A stretch of 64,000 bases of DNA from Acrocarpospora corrugata. GTDB taxonomy: Bacteria; Actinomycetota; Actinomycetes; Streptosporangiales; Streptosporangiaceae. The notes below the pieces were generated by a model that was not told the origin of the DNA, searched no databases, and worked only from the letters and a program-made list of their open reading frames with translations. The stretch lies in contig NZ_BLAD01000039.1 of the NCBI RefSeq assembly GCF_009687845.1, positions 124,001-188,000 of the forward strand, in the 5' to 3' direction. Position 1 is the first letter of the stretch. Each line of letters begins with the position of its first letter. Positions 29,287 to 37,557 of this stretch are shown here, one piece after another. The translations under genes and the position numbers were made by a program.

Positions 29287-29723
29287 CACGCGTCCCCGCC
29301 TTCCGAGAAGTCCTGGAGGTCCTCCGGAAGCCCGGCCGAAGCCACGGCCACCGCCAGGGCCCGGCCACTGGTGTGGCTGAGCGAGAGCCGGATCCGCTGA
29401 TCGGTCCGGGCGGCGAGAGCGGGCCCGAGGCGTACGACCGGGGGATGGCCGTCGTGGCACGCGGCGGTGCGGGCGCAGGCGGCGGTGGGCCGGGGCAGGA
29501 CCTCGACCTGGGCCAGGTGCTCGGCCGTCGGCGGGACGCCGAGCAGGCGCAGCACGGCGCGTTTGGCGGCCAGCCGGCCGGCCCAGTGCTGGAGCGAGCG
29601 CCCTGCTCCGGAGCGCAGCCGTTCCGCGGGGGTGTAGACGTCCTCCAGGCGCATGCCGTCCAGCAGGTCATGAGGCAGGGTGAGCCCGGCGAAGCCGACG
29701 ACGGCGCTGCCCCACCGGTTCAT
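29286..29723 (-). CDS. Degenerate AcpS/PPTase-like protein
   Basis: A 145-residue protein with the AcpS fold pattern (a WAGRLAAKRAVLRLLG helix, then a terminal LSLSHTSGRALAVAVA strand). In active AcpS the helix reads xAxKEA, with a metal-binding Glu; here it is AAKRA, so the Glu is Arg. The N-terminal IGxDxV motif with the metal-binding Asp is also missing. It is therefore probably not an active transferase, although an intact homologue is encoded at 27174-27635. It overlaps the acyltransferase gene by ATGA. A structural or carrier-binding role is possible. Confidence 0.72.
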   Translation of the reverse strand: MNRWGSAVVGFAGLTLPHDLLDGMRLEDVYTPAERLRSGAGRSLQHWAGRLAAKRAVLRLLGVPPTAEHLAQVEVLPRPTAACARTAACHDGHPPVVRLGPALAARTDQRIRLSLSHTSGRALAVAVASAGLPEDLQDFSEGGDA

Positions 29724-30625
29724 GCCGCCGACTCCCTGGCCAGGCGGCGCAGCGTGCCGGGGTCGGCCATGCTCAGGCAGCGCGCGCCGGTCCGGCGGGA
29801 CAGCCCGGCCAGCACCTTGCTGTCGCCCACCTCGACGGCGAGCGCGAGGCCGTCCACCACCGCGACGGTCTCCGTCCAGCGGACCCGGCCGGTCAGCTGG
29901 GCGATCAGCGAGTCCCTGATCAGTTCGAGGTCGGTGGTGGGCCGGCCGGTGACGTTCGGGACGACCGGCACCCGGGGCGGCCGCATCGGCGCGGCCCTGA
30001 CGGCCTCCGCCCAGCCCGGCACGGCCGAGGCCATCAGCGGCGAGTGGAACGCGTTGCCCACCGCGAGCGACATGATCTTGCTGGCGTCGGCGGCCAGCTC
30101 AGTCAGCCGGTCCAGCGCCTTCAGGGAGCCGGAGACGACCACATGTCCAGGCGCGTTCTCCAGCCCGACCACGAGCGGCTCGTCCGAGGTCCCGGCCAGC
30201 GCGGCCAGCTCCTCGACCCGCTCGACCGGCAGGCCCATCACCGCGCGCATCCCGCCGGTGACGCCGACCTGCGACATCAGCCGCGACCTGGTCTCCACCA
30301 GGCCGACCACCTCGGCCCGCCCGAGCACCCCGGCCGCGTGCAGCGCGGTCAGCTCGCCGACGCTGTGACCGGCCACCACGCCCGGCTCGTAGCCCTCTTC
30401 CGCCAGCACGGCCAGCGCCGCCAGATTGCACGCGGTCACCGCGATCTGCGCGTGCTCGGTGGCCACCAGCCGATCCAGCGGCCCGCGCGCGCACAGCGCC
30501 GAGATCGGCCGCGTCAGCAGCTCGTCGACCTCTTCGAGCACCGCGCGGGCGACCGGGCGGCGGCGCAGCCAGGCGCCCATGCCGACCCGGACGGTGCCCT
30601 GACCGGGGAACAGGTAGCCGAGCAC
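29720..30625 (-). CDS. Malonyl-CoA:ACP acyltransferase (FabD-like)
   Basis: A 301-residue discrete acyltransferase: N-terminal FPGQG, nucleophile S88 in GHSVGE, and an AFH near residue 198 (NAFHSPLM), typical of malonyl specificity. The GTG start overlaps the preceding TAG by one base. It should load malonyl onto the discrete ACP at 37245-37535, completing the dissociated PKS. Confidence 0.93.
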   Translation of the reverse strand: MLGYLFPGQGTVRVGMGAWLRRRPVARAVLEEVDELLTRPISALCARGPLDRLVATEHAQIAVTACNLAALAVLAEEGYEPGVVAGHSVGELTALHAAGVLGRAEVVGLVETRSRLMSQVGVTGGMRAVMGLPVERVEELAALAGTSDEPLVVGLENAPGHVVVSGSLKALDRLTELAADASKIMSLAVGNAFHSPLMASAVPGWAEAVRAAPMRPPRVPVVPNVTGRPTTDLELIRDSLIAQLTGRVRWTETVAVVDGLALAVEVGDSKVLAGLSRRTGARCLSMADPGTLRRLARESAA

Positions 30626-31503
30626 TAGAGCCGCCGGCGCGGACGTCGTTCGGCCTGCGCCGAGTCCTGCGAGCCGAGGAAGTCCAGCAGCAGCTTGCTG
30701 ACCACCTCGGGGGCGTCGAGCGGAATCCAGTGGCCGGCGTCCTCAACCCGCTCGTACCGCCACGGGCCTTTCACGAACTTGGCGGAACCGTGCATGCCCT
30801 CCTCGCGGAGCGCCTGGTCGCCGGCCCCCCAGATGCCGAGGGTGGGGGCCAGGACCGGCGGGAACGGCCGGGCGGGCCGCAGCTCCGCCTCCGGCGAGCG
30901 GTTCGCCCGGTACCAGTTCAGCCCCGCGGTCAGCGCGCCGGGGCGGGCCATGTCGCGCAGGTATCGGTCGTAGTCGCCGTCCTTGCCCATGATCTCCTTG
31001 AACAGCCGCCAGCCGTTGCGGCGCAGCAGCTCCTCGCTGATCCCGGGGAACTGGTAGAGCAGCATGTACCAGGAGGCCGCGCGCTGCTCGATGGACGGCC
31101 TCGCGAACACGCCCGGGTGGCCGACCGACAGCACGGCCAGGTGGTCGATCCTGCGCGGCATCAGGAACGCGTACATCCAGGCGATGGCCGCGCCCCAGTC
31201 GTGGCCGACCACGTGCGGGCGGCGGATGCCGAGCTTGGCGGTGAGCGCGACGATGTCGTTGACGATCGTCTGCATCCGGTACGCCTCGATCTCCTGCGGC
31301 TTGGAGGAGTCGCCGAAGCCGCGCAGGTCCGGCGCGATCACCCGGAAGCCGCCCTCGGCGAGCGCCGGGATCTGGTGCCGCCACAGGTAGGAGGAGTCGG
31401 GGTAGCCGTGCAGCAGGATGACGGGGTCGCCCTCGCCCGCCTCCACGTAGGCGATGTCGACGTCGTTGACGCGCACCGTCTTCTTGTCGGTCATGTCGGT
31501 CAT
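30625..31503 (-). CDS. Alpha/beta hydrolase, epoxide hydrolase family
   Basis: A 292-residue hydrolase with HGYPDSSYLWR (oxyanion HGxP), Asp nucleophile in VGHDWG and His in DAGHWIP, the pattern of epoxide hydrolases and haloalkane dehalogenases. With the FAD oxidoreductase immediately upstream, epoxidation of an alkene followed by hydrolysis or ring closure is plausible. The start overlaps the upstream stop (ATGA). Confidence 0.9.
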   Translation of the reverse strand: MTDMTDKKTVRVNDVDIAYVEAGEGDPVILLHGYPDSSYLWRHQIPALAEGGFRVIAPDLRGFGDSSKPQEIEAYRMQTIVNDIVALTAKLGIRRPHVVGHDWGAAIAWMYAFLMPRRIDHLAVLSVGHPGVFARPSIEQRAASWYMLLYQFPGISEELLRRNGWRLFKEIMGKDGDYDRYLRDMARPGALTAGLNWYRANRSPEAELRPARPFPPVLAPTLGIWGAGDQALREEGMHGSAKFVKGPWRYERVEDAGHWIPLDAPEVVSKLLLDFLGSQDSAQAERRPRRRL

Positions 31504-32729
31504 GCCGTCTCCCTGAACAACCGCTCCGCGAAGAACTCGCTGAATCCGAATTCGGGCACATCCTCGGGGGCCACCATGTTCAGCAGACCGGTGACCTGGG
31601 CGGCGAAGTTCTTCGCCATCAGCCGGCGGGCCCGCCGCCGGCGCTCGACCGCCACCTCGCCGAACTCAACGTGCAGCCGGCTGATGATGTCCGCGCCGAA
31701 CGCGAGCCGGTCCAGCCGGAACAGGCGCTCTTCCACGTACGGGTCGAACGCCGCAGGCGACCAGTCGTCGGAGCCGAGCAGGATGTCGCACACGGTCCTG
31801 GAGTCGCGCATCGCGCAGGACAGCCCGGTGCCGAGCACGGTGTCCGCGTTGCCGGCCTCGTCGCCGATCAGCACCACGCCCTCGGCCAGCGGCGGCCCCT
31901 CCGGCACGCTCGACACCGACGGCCACACCGACAGCGGCCCGGCCGGGATCGCCTCGGTGACGGCCTTGCCGCGATCGGGCAGGCAGTCGAGCTCGAACGC
32001 GGCGAGGAATCGTTCGACGCCGCCCTCGCCCCGGTAGCGCAGCTTGTTCTCGGCGGGGAAGTTCAGGTAGAGGCGGGCGCGGCCGTACCCCTGCGGGAAG
32101 ACCATGAACATCACGTCGCCCTCGGTGCCCATGGCCTGCACGTCGGCCGGCCAGGAGTCCAGGCCCTCGACCATCATGCCGCCGCCCCAGTGGTGCATGG
32201 AGTTGCGCATGGTGACGCCGATCTGCCGCCCGACCGTGCAGCCGCGGCCGGTCGCGCCGAGCACCATCCTCGGGCGGATCTCATGCTCGCCCTCGGCGGT
32301 CCGGTAGGTGACCACGGGTTCCGCGCCGGCGGTGACGGTGATCCTGGAGGCGTCCATCACCAGGCGGGCGCCGGAACCGACGGCCTGCGCGGCCATCAGC
32401 TCGCACACCGCGTGGTGCGGGAACGACATCGGGCCGCCGACGCCGGGGATGAAACTGGTCATGTCCACGGCTTCGACCTCGTCGTCGGAGACCGCCTCGT
32501 CCCAGGTCATCCACTCCCGGATCTCCCAGCCGCCGCCCGCGCCGAAGCAGTCGTACACGCCGAGCCGCTGCGCCTCGCGGATGCCCCAGGGGGCCAGCCA
32601 CTCGCCGCGGACCAGATCGTGGTAGACGTCCTGCTTCTCCAGCAGCACCACGTCCAGGCCGCCGGCGGACAGCTTGCAGGCCGCCGACGCGCCCGCGATG
32701 CCACCCCCGACGATCACGACATCGGTCAT
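31500..32729 (-). CDS. FAD-dependent oxidoreductase (geranylgeranyl reductase / monooxygenase-like)
   Basis: A 409-residue flavoprotein with N-terminal VIVGGGIAGASAA (dinucleotide binding) and GDEAGNADTVLGTG (second FAD motif, GD), as in class A flavin enzymes. The C-terminus carries an arginine-rich helix (ERRRRARRL). The start at 32729 is the ATG before VVIVGGG; it overlaps the nitroreductase stop. It could epoxidise or hydroxylate the polyketide or reduce double bonds; sequence alone does not separate these. Confidence 0.85.
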   Translation of the reverse strand: MTDVVIVGGGIAGASAACKLSAGGLDVVLLEKQDVYHDLVRGEWLAPWGIREAQRLGVYDCFGAGGGWEIREWMTWDEAVSDDEVEAVDMTSFIPGVGGPMSFPHHAVCELMAAQAVGSGARLVMDASRITVTAGAEPVVTYRTAEGEHEIRPRMVLGATGRGCTVGRQIGVTMRNSMHHWGGGMMVEGLDSWPADVQAMGTEGDVMFMVFPQGYGRARLYLNFPAENKLRYRGEGGVERFLAAFELDCLPDRGKAVTEAIPAGPLSVWPSVSSVPEGPPLAEGVVLIGDEAGNADTVLGTGLSCAMRDSRTVCDILLGSDDWSPAAFDPYVEERLFRLDRLAFGADIISRLHVEFGEVAVERRRRARRLMAKNFAAQVTGLLNMVAPEDVPEFGFSEFFAERLFRETA

Positions 32730-33448
32730 GCCTGCCACCTCTCCCAGTACGTGCGTTCTTTCGCGCTGGCCCGATCGGCCGGGCGGAACTCGGTGCCCAC
32801 CGTGTAGGCGACCGGGATCATGCAGACCTGGGTCACCCCGGACGGGATCCCCAGCAGCTCGCCGACCGGCCGCTCGTACGGGACGTGCATGCAGGTGATC
32901 GTGCTGCCGAGGCCACGGCTGCGCAGCGCCAGCTGGAAGGACCAGATGGCGGGGAAGATCGAGCCGTAGAAGATGCTGGACCGCATCGGGCCGAGCCTGA
33001 CCAGGTGGCCCGGGTCCTGCGGCGGCTTGGTCGACATGCGCTCCCGCCAGGCGGCGTCGATCGCCTCGGTGTCCGGCGGGCGGCCGAGCACGCACGGGAT
33101 GACCAGGATCGGCACCCGCGCGATCGTCTCGGCCAGCACGACCACCGACTCGTTGTTGCGGCGCGCCTGGGCCGTGTTCCGCCGCCGCCCGGCGTTGGTC
33201 CACACGTCGTTGCGGTGGAACAGCCAGGACGACAGCGTCCGCTCGGCGATCTTCTCCTTGGTCGCCGGGTCGCTGATCACCAGCCAGCGCCAGTTCTGGT
33301 GGTTGTTCGCGGTGGGCGCCTGGACGGCCACCTCCAGCGTCTCCTCGATGATCTCTCGCGGCACCGGCCGGTCCAGGTCCAGGCGGCGCCGTACGGAGCG
33401 GGTGGTGGTCAGCAGCCGATCGGTCTCGCCGACGTCGAAGGGGGTCAT
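32726..33448 (-). CDS. Nitroreductase-family FMN oxidoreductase
   Basis: A 240-residue protein starting with the family pattern TTTRSVRRRLD...REIIEETLEVAVQAPTANN, followed by an NHQNWRW flavin-contact segment and a C-terminal GIPSGV region. These FMN enzymes reduce nitro groups or enones or act as dehydrogenases and BluB-like enzymes. Position between the KS-CLF and the FAD enzyme suggests a redox step on the chain. ATGA overlaps the KS-CLF stop. Confidence 0.88.
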   Translation of the reverse strand: MTPFDVGETDRLLTTTRSVRRRLDLDRPVPREIIEETLEVAVQAPTANNHQNWRWLVISDPATKEKIAERTLSSWLFHRNDVWTNAGRRRNTAQARRNNESVVVLAETIARVPILVIPCVLGRPPDTEAIDAAWRERMSTKPPQDPGHLVRLGPMRSSIFYGSIFPAIWSFQLALRSRGLGSTITCMHVPYERPVGELLGIPSGVTQVCMIPVAYTVGTEFRPADRASAKERTYWERWQA

Positions 33449-35679
33449 ACCGCCCCCAGCAGGACCGCGCCGCGCACCGATCCGGGCGCGGAGCTGAGCA
33501 CCAGCGCCCGCTCGACCGGCTCAGGCGGATTCGGCTTCATCAGGTAGTCGTCCAGGCCACCCGCCGCCGGCGCGGCCAGCCCGGTGAGCGCGGGGGCGAT
33601 CCCGTCCCTGATCGCGAGGGCGGCCAGCGCGATGTTCAGCCCGCCGGTCGCGGCCTGGCAGTCGCCGGTCAGCCCGGCCGACGCGGTCAGCGGCACGCCG
33701 GGCAGCGCGGCCAGCACGGCCGCGGCCTCCTCGGCGTCCTCGCCGCCGCCGGTGCCCGCGCCGACGACCAGATCGGGCCGCCCGCCGGGCAGCCCGGCGA
33801 TCCCGTCGAACCTCCCGCCGACGTGGCTGGTGCCCAGCACCCGCGCGTACGGCGTCCCGCCCCGCGCCGCGCAGTACTCGGCCGCCTCCACCACGAACGC
33901 CACCGCCGCCGACCCGGGCACGCTGCCGGAGTCCCGGTCGTACGGCGACACGAACGCGCCCTCGGGCACCGCCGTGACATGTTCGTCCGCGGCCACCACC
34001 AGGACCACGTCCGCCTTGCCCGCCCTGATCATCTCCAGCGCGCAGTCCAGCGCGATCGACGCCGACGCCCCGCCGTTGCAGATCGTCGTGGTCGGCCCGC
34101 GCAGCCCGAGGGTCTGGCAGACCGCGCCGCCGGTGGCGTTCAGCACCACGTTGGAGAAGCTCAGCACGGCCGGTTTGCTGGGGTTGGCCGCGATGCTGTC
34201 GTCGAACCCGCCGGTGCTCTCGGCCGACCCCGCGCCGGTGGCGAACACCAGCCCGACGTCGTCGAGTTCCTTCCTGGGCAGCTTCAGCCCGGCGTCCTCC
34301 CAGCTCAGCCGGGAGGCCGCGATCGCCATCCTGGACAGGTTGTTCATGTGCCGCCAGAGCGAGCGCGGCGCGAACGTCCTGCCCTCCAGGGAGGGCCGCA
34401 CGCCGAGCGCCGGCCGCCCGGCCAGGATCGCCTCGGTGGTCTCGGCGATCCCGACGCCGAGCCCGCTGACCGGCCCGAGCCCGGTGATCACGGCCTCCCG
34501 GCGGGGCAGCTCGGTGTGCTCCCGGTCCGGGCCGGGGGTGGTCAGGATCAGCGAGACGTTGTTCCCGCCGAACGCGTAGTTGTTGGACACGACCGTGTCC
34601 ATCGGGAGCGCGCGCGCCAGGTTGGGCACGAAGTCCAGATCGCCAGGCACGGCGTCGGGGGCGAAGCCGATCGTGGGCGGCGCGACGCCGTCCCGCAGGG
34701 CGAGCACCGCGGCGACCGCCTCGACCGCGCCGGCCGCGCCGAGGGTGTGGCCGACGAACGACTTGATGCTGCTGGTCGGCACCTGCCCGGCGCGCGGCCC
34801 GAAGACCGTGCGCATGACCTTGGCCTCCATCGTGTCGTTGGCCGGGGTGCCGGTACCGTGCCCGCTGACGTAGCCGACGTGGTCGGGGGTGAGGCCGGCG
34901 TCGGCCAGCGCCCGCCGCATCGCGGACGTGCCGCCCCGGCCGGTGGGGTCGGGGGCGGTGGCGTGGTAGGCGTCGGCCGACAGGCCGTACCCGGCGACCT
35001 CGGCCAGCGGCACCGCGCCCCTGGCCAGGGCCAGGTCCAGCGGCTCCAGCAGCAGGAACGCGGCTCCTTCGCCGAGGTTCAGGCCGTCGGAGTGGCTGTA
35101 GGGGCGGCACGGCCCGGTGCTCAGGGCCTTGAGTCCGGCGAAGCCGGCGTAGGTGCCGAACAGCAGCGGGTCGACGCCGCCCGCCAGCACGGCGTCGGCC
35201 GCGCCGACCAGGATCTTGTCCTTGGCCAGGCCGACCGCGTTGCCGCCGGCCGCGCAGGCCGTCGACACCAGGATGCGCGGGCCGCGCATCCCCAGCCGGT
35301 CGGCGATCACGTCCTGGGTGCGGTGCATGGGCTGGTAGTGGCCGGCCGCGTCCGGGGTGGCCTGGCATTTGCCGAGGATCATCCCGAACCGTTCCGGGTC
35401 GAGGCCGGTCAGCCCCGCCTGGGCGACGGCCTGGCGGGCCGCGATCAGGGCCAGGCCGGCGGTGCGGTCCAGGGCGGCGTCGGACTCGGGGAGCTGCCCC
35501 GTGATCCACTCGTCCGGGACCTGGCCCGCGTACCTGGCCTCGAAGACCGCGAAGGCCGGGTCCTGGATGGGGGTGAGGCCCCCCTGGCCGGTGGTGAGCC
35601 GGTGCCAGAACTCGGCGGGGTCGCGGCCGATGGCACAGATGACTCCAAGGCCGGTGACGACGACGGGCCGCAGCGCCAT
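33445..35679 (-). CDS. Fused ketosynthase-chain length factor (KS-CLF) of a type II-like PKS
   Basis: A 744-residue fusion of two FabF-like units. Unit 1 (about 1-385) has the full KS triad: C142 in VSTACAAG, H274 in SGHGTGTP, H311 in VGHTLGAAG, with K306. Unit 2 (about 393-744) aligns across RGP...NGGASAS, which puts G537 where the Cys should be, and it lacks both histidines (GAGTGGG and TGDCQAATGG instead). It is therefore CLF-like, non-condensing and shorter. In type II systems KS and CLF are normally separate genes; a fused KS-CLF is familiar from PfaC-type proteins. It sits with KR, ACP, DH and MCAT genes, so it should elongate a reduced or polyene chain iteratively. The stop overlaps the nitroreductase start. 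Confidence 0.93.
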   Translation of the reverse strand: MALRPVVVTGLGVICAIGRDPAEFWHRLTTGQGGLTPIQDPAFAVFEARYAGQVPDEWITGQLPESDAALDRTAGLALIAARQAVAQAGLTGLDPERFGMILGKCQATPDAAGHYQPMHRTQDVIADRLGMRGPRILVSTACAAGGNAVGLAKDKILVGAADAVLAGGVDPLLFGTYAGFAGLKALSTGPCRPYSHSDGLNLGEGAAFLLLEPLDLALARGAVPLAEVAGYGLSADAYHATAPDPTGRGGTSAMRRALADAGLTPDHVGYVSGHGTGTPANDTMEAKVMRTVFGPRAGQVPTSSIKSFVGHTLGAAGAVEAVAAVLALRDGVAPPTIGFAPDAVPGDLDFVPNLARALPMDTVVSNNYAFGGNNVSLILTTPGPDREHTELPRREAVITGLGPVSGLGVGIAETTEAILAGRPALGVRPSLEGRTFAPRSLWRHMNNLSRMAIAASRLSWEDAGLKLPRKELDDVGLVFATGAGSAESTGGFDDSIAANPSKPAVLSFSNVVLNATGGAVCQTLGLRGPTTTICNGGASASIALDCALEMIRAGKADVVLVVAADEHVTAVPEGAFVSPYDRDSGSVPGSAAVAFVVEAAEYCAARGGTPYARVLGTSHVGGRFDGIAGLPGGRPDLVVGAGTGGGEDAEEAAAVLAALPGVPLTASAGLTGDCQAATGGLNIALAALAIRDGIAPALTGLAAPAAGGLDDYLMKPNPPEPVERALVLSSAPGSVRGAVLLGAV

Positions 35680-35706
35680 GCTGGTCTCCTTACCTGGCGG
35701 TCCCGA

Positions 35707-36771
35707 TCAGATGATCGGGATGCTCCAGCTCTTGGGCACGATGTACGGGCTGGTCAGCGTGGTCACATCGACGCCTTCGACGGTGAACTCCAGACCGGCG
35801 GCGGCCAGTTCCGCGTCCACCCTGGCCAGGCCGAGGGTCGCGCCGAGGCCGACGCTGCGGACCGCGAGCACCACCTCGCCGACGTCCTCGCCGCCGGCCA
35901 GGACGCGGGCGCCCGGCTCGGGCACGGTGTCGCCGCCGGAGAAGCCAACGGTCCTGCGGCCCTGCCCGGACTCGAAGGCGGCCAGCACGGCCTCCTTGCC
36001 GACGAACTCGTCCTTGGTGACGTCGACCAGCCAGTTGGCGCCGATCTCGATCACGTTCACGCCGCCGGCGGTCTCCAGCCGCGGGATCGGCTGGCGCACC
36101 TCCAGCATGGCCAGCTCCAGCGCCTCCTGCCCGGCGGCGGCGACGTGCTCCAGGGCGGCCCGCCACAGGTCGGCGGCGGACTCGATCGGGACGATCATCT
36201 GGTAGCCGTACTCGCCGGTGAATCCGGTCCGAGCGAAGATGATCTCGACGTCGTTCCAGACGGTGTCCGACACCGCCTCGAACGGCAGCGAGGCCAGCTC
36301 ACCGTCGATCAGCCGGCCGACCACGCCCCACGCGTACGGGCCCTCCAGGCCGAGCACGGTCAGGTCGCCGGACCGGTCGGTGATCTCCACGCCCTCGTCG
36401 TTGTTGGCCCGCAGGTGCTCGATCAGCCGGGTGCCCGCCCCGACCGAGCTCTCCAGCAGCAGCCCGTTCTCCCGGCCGAACGCCAGGACCTGGTCGACGA
36501 CCTGCCCGGCGTCGTCCAGCACCAGGCTCATCATGCAGCGCTCGGAGGTGAGGTACTCGACGTCGCGGGCCAGCAGCCGCTGCGCGAAGTCCACGGCGGC
36601 GGGGCCGCTGATCTCGATCAGCCGGTGCCCGCTCAGGTCGAGCACCGCGGCCCGGTCCCTGAGCACCTGGTACTCCGCCGACAGGCCGGCGAAGCGGAGC
36701 GGGACGGAGGCGTCGCCGACCTGGCCGTAAACAGTGTCCCCAGGGTGCGCGTGCGCGAGGACGGTAGTCAT
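35707..36771 (-). CDS. GcvT-like (aminomethyltransferase-fold) protein
   Basis: A 354-residue protein of the GcvT/YgfZ/DmdA superfamily: LDLSGHRLIEISGPAAVDF, then RTGFTGEYGY (181-190), and the C-terminal barrel. The folate-site motif of glycine cleavage T-proteins (NAGxxxKD) reads GAGTRLIE at 111-118, so the Asn, Lys and Asp positions are altered. No other glycine-cleavage gene is nearby. It lies between the DH and KS-CLF genes. A folate-dependent C1 transfer, demethylation, or a purely folate-binding role are possible; the altered motif argues against ordinary glycine cleavage. Confidence 0.8.
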   Translation of the reverse strand: MTTVLAHAHPGDTVYGQVGDASVPLRFAGLSAEYQVLRDRAAVLDLSGHRLIEISGPAAVDFAQRLLARDVEYLTSERCMMSLVLDDAGQVVDQVLAFGRENGLLLESSVGAGTRLIEHLRANNDEGVEITDRSGDLTVLGLEGPYAWGVVGRLIDGELASLPFEAVSDTVWNDVEIIFARTGFTGEYGYQMIVPIESAADLWRAALEHVAAAGQEALELAMLEVRQPIPRLETAGGVNVIEIGANWLVDVTKDEFVGKEAVLAAFESGQGRRTVGFSGGDTVPEPGARVLAGGEDVGEVVLAVRSVGLGATLGLARVDAELAAAGLEFTVEGVDVTTLTSPYIVPKSWSIPII

Positions 36772-36774
36772 TGG

Positions 36775-37248
36775 TCACACCTTTCGTACGGCGGTGTTCC
36801 CCGCCGGATCGACGATCGTGAGAATTCCTTCGGCCGCGACCTGGCCGTCGACCCGGGCCGAGACGCGGAACTCGGCGAAGCCCGCGCCACCCCCGGTCCG
36901 CTCGGCGGTCAGGGCGAGCTGATCGCCGGGGACGACGGGGCGGCGGAACCGCATCGACCTGACCCCGGCCAGGTAACTGATCCGGCTGGCCCCGGACAGG
37001 GCGAAGACCAGGCCGGCGAGTTGCGCCATCGCCTCGATCATCACCACGCCGGGCAGCACCGCCTCGGTCGGGAAGTGGCCCTGGAACCACAGCTCGGTCC
37101 CGGTGACGTTCTTGGTCGCGGTGCCCTTCGTGCCCGGTTCGACCTTGCCGACCCGGTCCAGCAGCAGCATCGGCCAGCGGTGCGGCAGCACGTCGCGGAT
37201 CTGGTCATTGCTCAGCCCGGTGATCGGGGCCGCCGCCACGATCGTCAT
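36775..37248 (-). CDS. FabZ-like 3-hydroxyacyl-ACP dehydratase
   Basis: A 157-residue hotdog-fold enzyme: LPHRWPMLLLDRV, then QGHFPTEAVLPGVVMIEAMAQ with catalytic H58 and E72. Length and motifs match FabZ. It should dehydrate beta-hydroxyacyl-ACP made by the FabG-type KR, giving the enoyl or polyene chain of the dissociated PKS. Its start overlaps the ACP stop (ATGA), and three bases separate it from the GcvT-like gene. Confidence 0.94.
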   Translation of the reverse strand: MTIVAAAPITGLSNDQIRDVLPHRWPMLLLDRVGKVEPGTKGTATKNVTGTELWFQGHFPTEAVLPGVVMIEAMAQLAGLVFALSGASRISYLAGVRSMRFRRPVVPGDQLALTAERTGGGAGFAEFRVSARVDGQVAAEGILTIVDPAGNTAVRKV

Positions 37249-37535
37249 GCGGCCGCCTTGAGCTGCGGATTGACCTCGTCGGCCAGCCGGGAGACCGACC
37301 CGAAGACGGCCATCTCGCTGTCGTAGAGCGCCACCCCGAACTCGGCCTCGATCGCGACGTACAGTTCAAGCACGTCCAGGCTGTCGAGTTCGAGGCCGCG
37401 CCCGAAGAGCGGCTGGTCGTCGGTGATCCAGTCGGGCTCGATCTCCAGGTCGAGGCGGGACACGATCATCTTCTTGATCTGGGTGCACGTCTGCTGCCGC
37501 TCGGCGGCCTTGGCGCGCAGCTCGTCGATGGTCAT
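37245..37535 (-). CDS. Acyl carrier protein of the dissociated PKS
   Basis: A 96-residue ACP with S52 in RGLELDSLDVLELYV. It has an N-terminal extension of about 15 residues relative to FabC. It is translationally coupled to the dehydratase and is the presumed carrier for the KS-CLF, KR, DH and MCAT enzymes of this operon. Confidence 0.93.
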   Translation of the reverse strand: MTIDELRAKAAERQQTCTQIKKMIVSRLDLEIEPDWITDDQPLFGRGLELDSLDVLELYVAIEAEFGVALYDSEMAVFGSVSRLADEVNPQLKAAA

Positions 37536-37557
37536 CTGTCCTCCAGGTTGGGGTTCT

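Noticed and set aside
19783-35679. Thiotetronate-type pathway (desulfurase plus a FabF-like gene as target resistance)
   Set aside because: The FabF-like gene is a KS-CLF fusion with its own KR, ACP, DH and MCAT, so it is biosynthetic, and no tRNA-thiouridylase-like partner or NRPS cyclisation domain is present.
33445-35679. Enediyne or aromatic type II PKS
   Set aside because: There is no PKSE megasynthase, and the operon has FabG and FabZ-type reducing enzymes rather than aromatase/cyclase sets for aromatic polyketides; the SnoaL-like fusion alone does not make that case.
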